Origin: Misgurnus anguillicaudatus
Lineage: Eukaryota; Chordata; Actinopteri; Cypriniformes; Cobitidae
Assembly (NCBI RefSeq): GCF_027580225.2
Contig: NC_073339.2
Span: 41,282,501-41,346,500 of the forward strand
DNA length: 64,000 nt
Direction: 5' to 3'
How positions within the stretch are numbered: position 1 is the stretch's first letter; each line of letters opens with the position of its first letter. The position numbers were made by a program, and so were the translations under genes. The notes beneath the pieces were generated by a model, which saw only the letters and a program-made list of their open reading frames with translations, did no database searches and was not told where the DNA came from. This document shows positions 63,016 through 64,000 of the stretch, in pieces.

Positions 63016-63378
63016 CACTGCAAAAAATTATTTTCAAGAAAAAAAATTCTTAGTATTTTTGTCTTGTTTTCAGTAAAAATATCTAAAAAAATCTTAAATT
63101 AAGATGCTTTTTCTTGATGAACAAAATGACCCAAGAAAATAAGTCTAGTTTTTAGTCCAAAAATATCAAATTTAAGTTGATATAATTTTATATATAATAT
63201 TGGCAGATTTTTTTGCTTGTTTTAGACACAAAATCACTTAAATTTTTGGTCTAAAAACTAGACTTATTTTCTTGGGTCGTTTTGCCCATCAAGAAAAAGC
63301 AGATATTTTAGATATTTTTACTGAAAACAAGACAAAAATACTAAGAAAATGTTTTCTTGAAAATCAATTTTTGCAGTG
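63016..63378. mobile_element. Palindromic MITE, CACTGCAAAAA ends, copy 2, TA TSD
   Basis: CACTGCAAAAAATTATTTTC and inverted CACTGCAAAAATTGATTTTC with TA outside both ends. Arms of about 160 bp share AAGAAAATAAGTCTAGTTTT / AAAACTAGACTTATTTTCTT. Same family as 3058-3401. Confidence 0.85.
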
Positions 63379-63380
63379 TA

Positions 63381-64000
63381 TAATCAATTATTCACATTTC
63401 TGAGGCATACATATTGTATCTGACATGAATATTTGACATATTAAACATCTTTAAAACAATATATTACACTGATTATCTATTCTAAAAGCCCTTGAATAAT
63501 TGCTTGTTTCAGAAAATGTTCAGTTTGTTGCTCGGAGATACCTCCTGGACAAAGATTTTGTAAATCATGCACCTTGTCTGCACTATGTCATGTAAAATCC
63601 TCTCTGCTACGACAACAACATGACAGATGACAGGAAAGATTATTGCGCAATGCGGGGAGTTCAGCGTTTTTGGTAGACTTGACGGTAGAGTGGCACGACA
63701 AGGGCCTTTGCTGACCCACCTTGTAACATATCAGACTTAAGACAAAGAGCAAGAATCTATTAGAGGGTTTAGTAAAGCCATGATCCATTAATGATACCGT
63801 TAAAGCAGCTTGAGTCAAGAAGAGTAATCAGTCCAATCAGACCGATAAAAAACAAACAAAGCCAAGAGACTGATCTGAATTGCAAATCAACCTTTAAGAC
63901 TTGGCAATAACTGTAAAACCCAAGCAGGTCTATCATACCTAAAGAGTGTATTTACATTCTAATTTACATTACATTATCTCTGTAGCAGCTGGTTGGCTGG
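63381..64000. other. Unique 5' flanking stretch, no gene seen
   Basis: Non-coding AT-rich sequence to the window edge. Confidence 0.5.

Overview
This is an AT-rich, repeat-dense window of a vertebrate nuclear genome, almost certainly from a cyprinid fish. The evidence is a tRNA-derived SINE of the DANA type, a second SINE with the tail 'AAGTC(A/G)CTTTG(A/G)ATAAAAGC', Tc1/mariner, hAT and PIF/Harbinger DNA transposons, foldback elements and long TA/CA microsatellites. Gene density is very low, with no operons, CRISPR arrays or bacterial features. Repeat assignments below come from reading terminal inverted repeats (TIRs) and target-site duplications (TSDs) by eye; no database search was run.

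One host gene can be identified. The first coding exon of an NMDA-receptor GluN2A subunit gene (grin2a type) lies on the minus strand at 48949-49329. It has a signal peptide, the start of the amino-terminal domain, a consensus donor and an acceptor 15 bp upstream of the ATG. Upstream on the minus strand, a CpG-rich block at about 55380-57240 contains a candidate 5'UTR exon (55523-55706) with good splice sites on both sides, further candidate donors at 56260 and 56834, and an upstream ORF. This is probably the 5' region and promoter. Everything from 48948 down to 1 is then the large first coding intron, and 57240-64000 is 5' flank.

The rest is mostly intron filled with nested transposons. Clear cases are: 1052-2890 (Harbinger with a MADF exon, holding a second element); 4025-5145 hAT; 5194-6778 hAT with inserts; 8096-9892 with a Harbinger-like element having a 46-bp TIR; 11389-14150 Harbinger with two levels of insertion; 15158-16377 Tc1; 17477-18059 hAT; 19600-23370, a TA/CA microsatellite hit by two hATs and a Tc1; 25815-26684 hAT with a palindromic MITE; 28023-28963, a TIR element with a degenerate RecQ-like helicase exon; 31674-32682 hAT; 32906-34485 foldback with two inserts; 36712-39353, a four-level nest; 46370-47151 foldback with an insert; 50778-51620 and 51733-52679, further nests. 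Between them are unique intronic stretches in which I see no gene.

No intact novel multi-gene system is visible. The most interesting signals are substitution of the N-terminal zinc-ligand histidines in the GluN2A exon, the candidate uORF-bearing 5'UTR exon, the helicase-bearing TIR element with a 9-bp near-perfect TSD, and the nesting order of TEs, which gives a relative insertion chronology.
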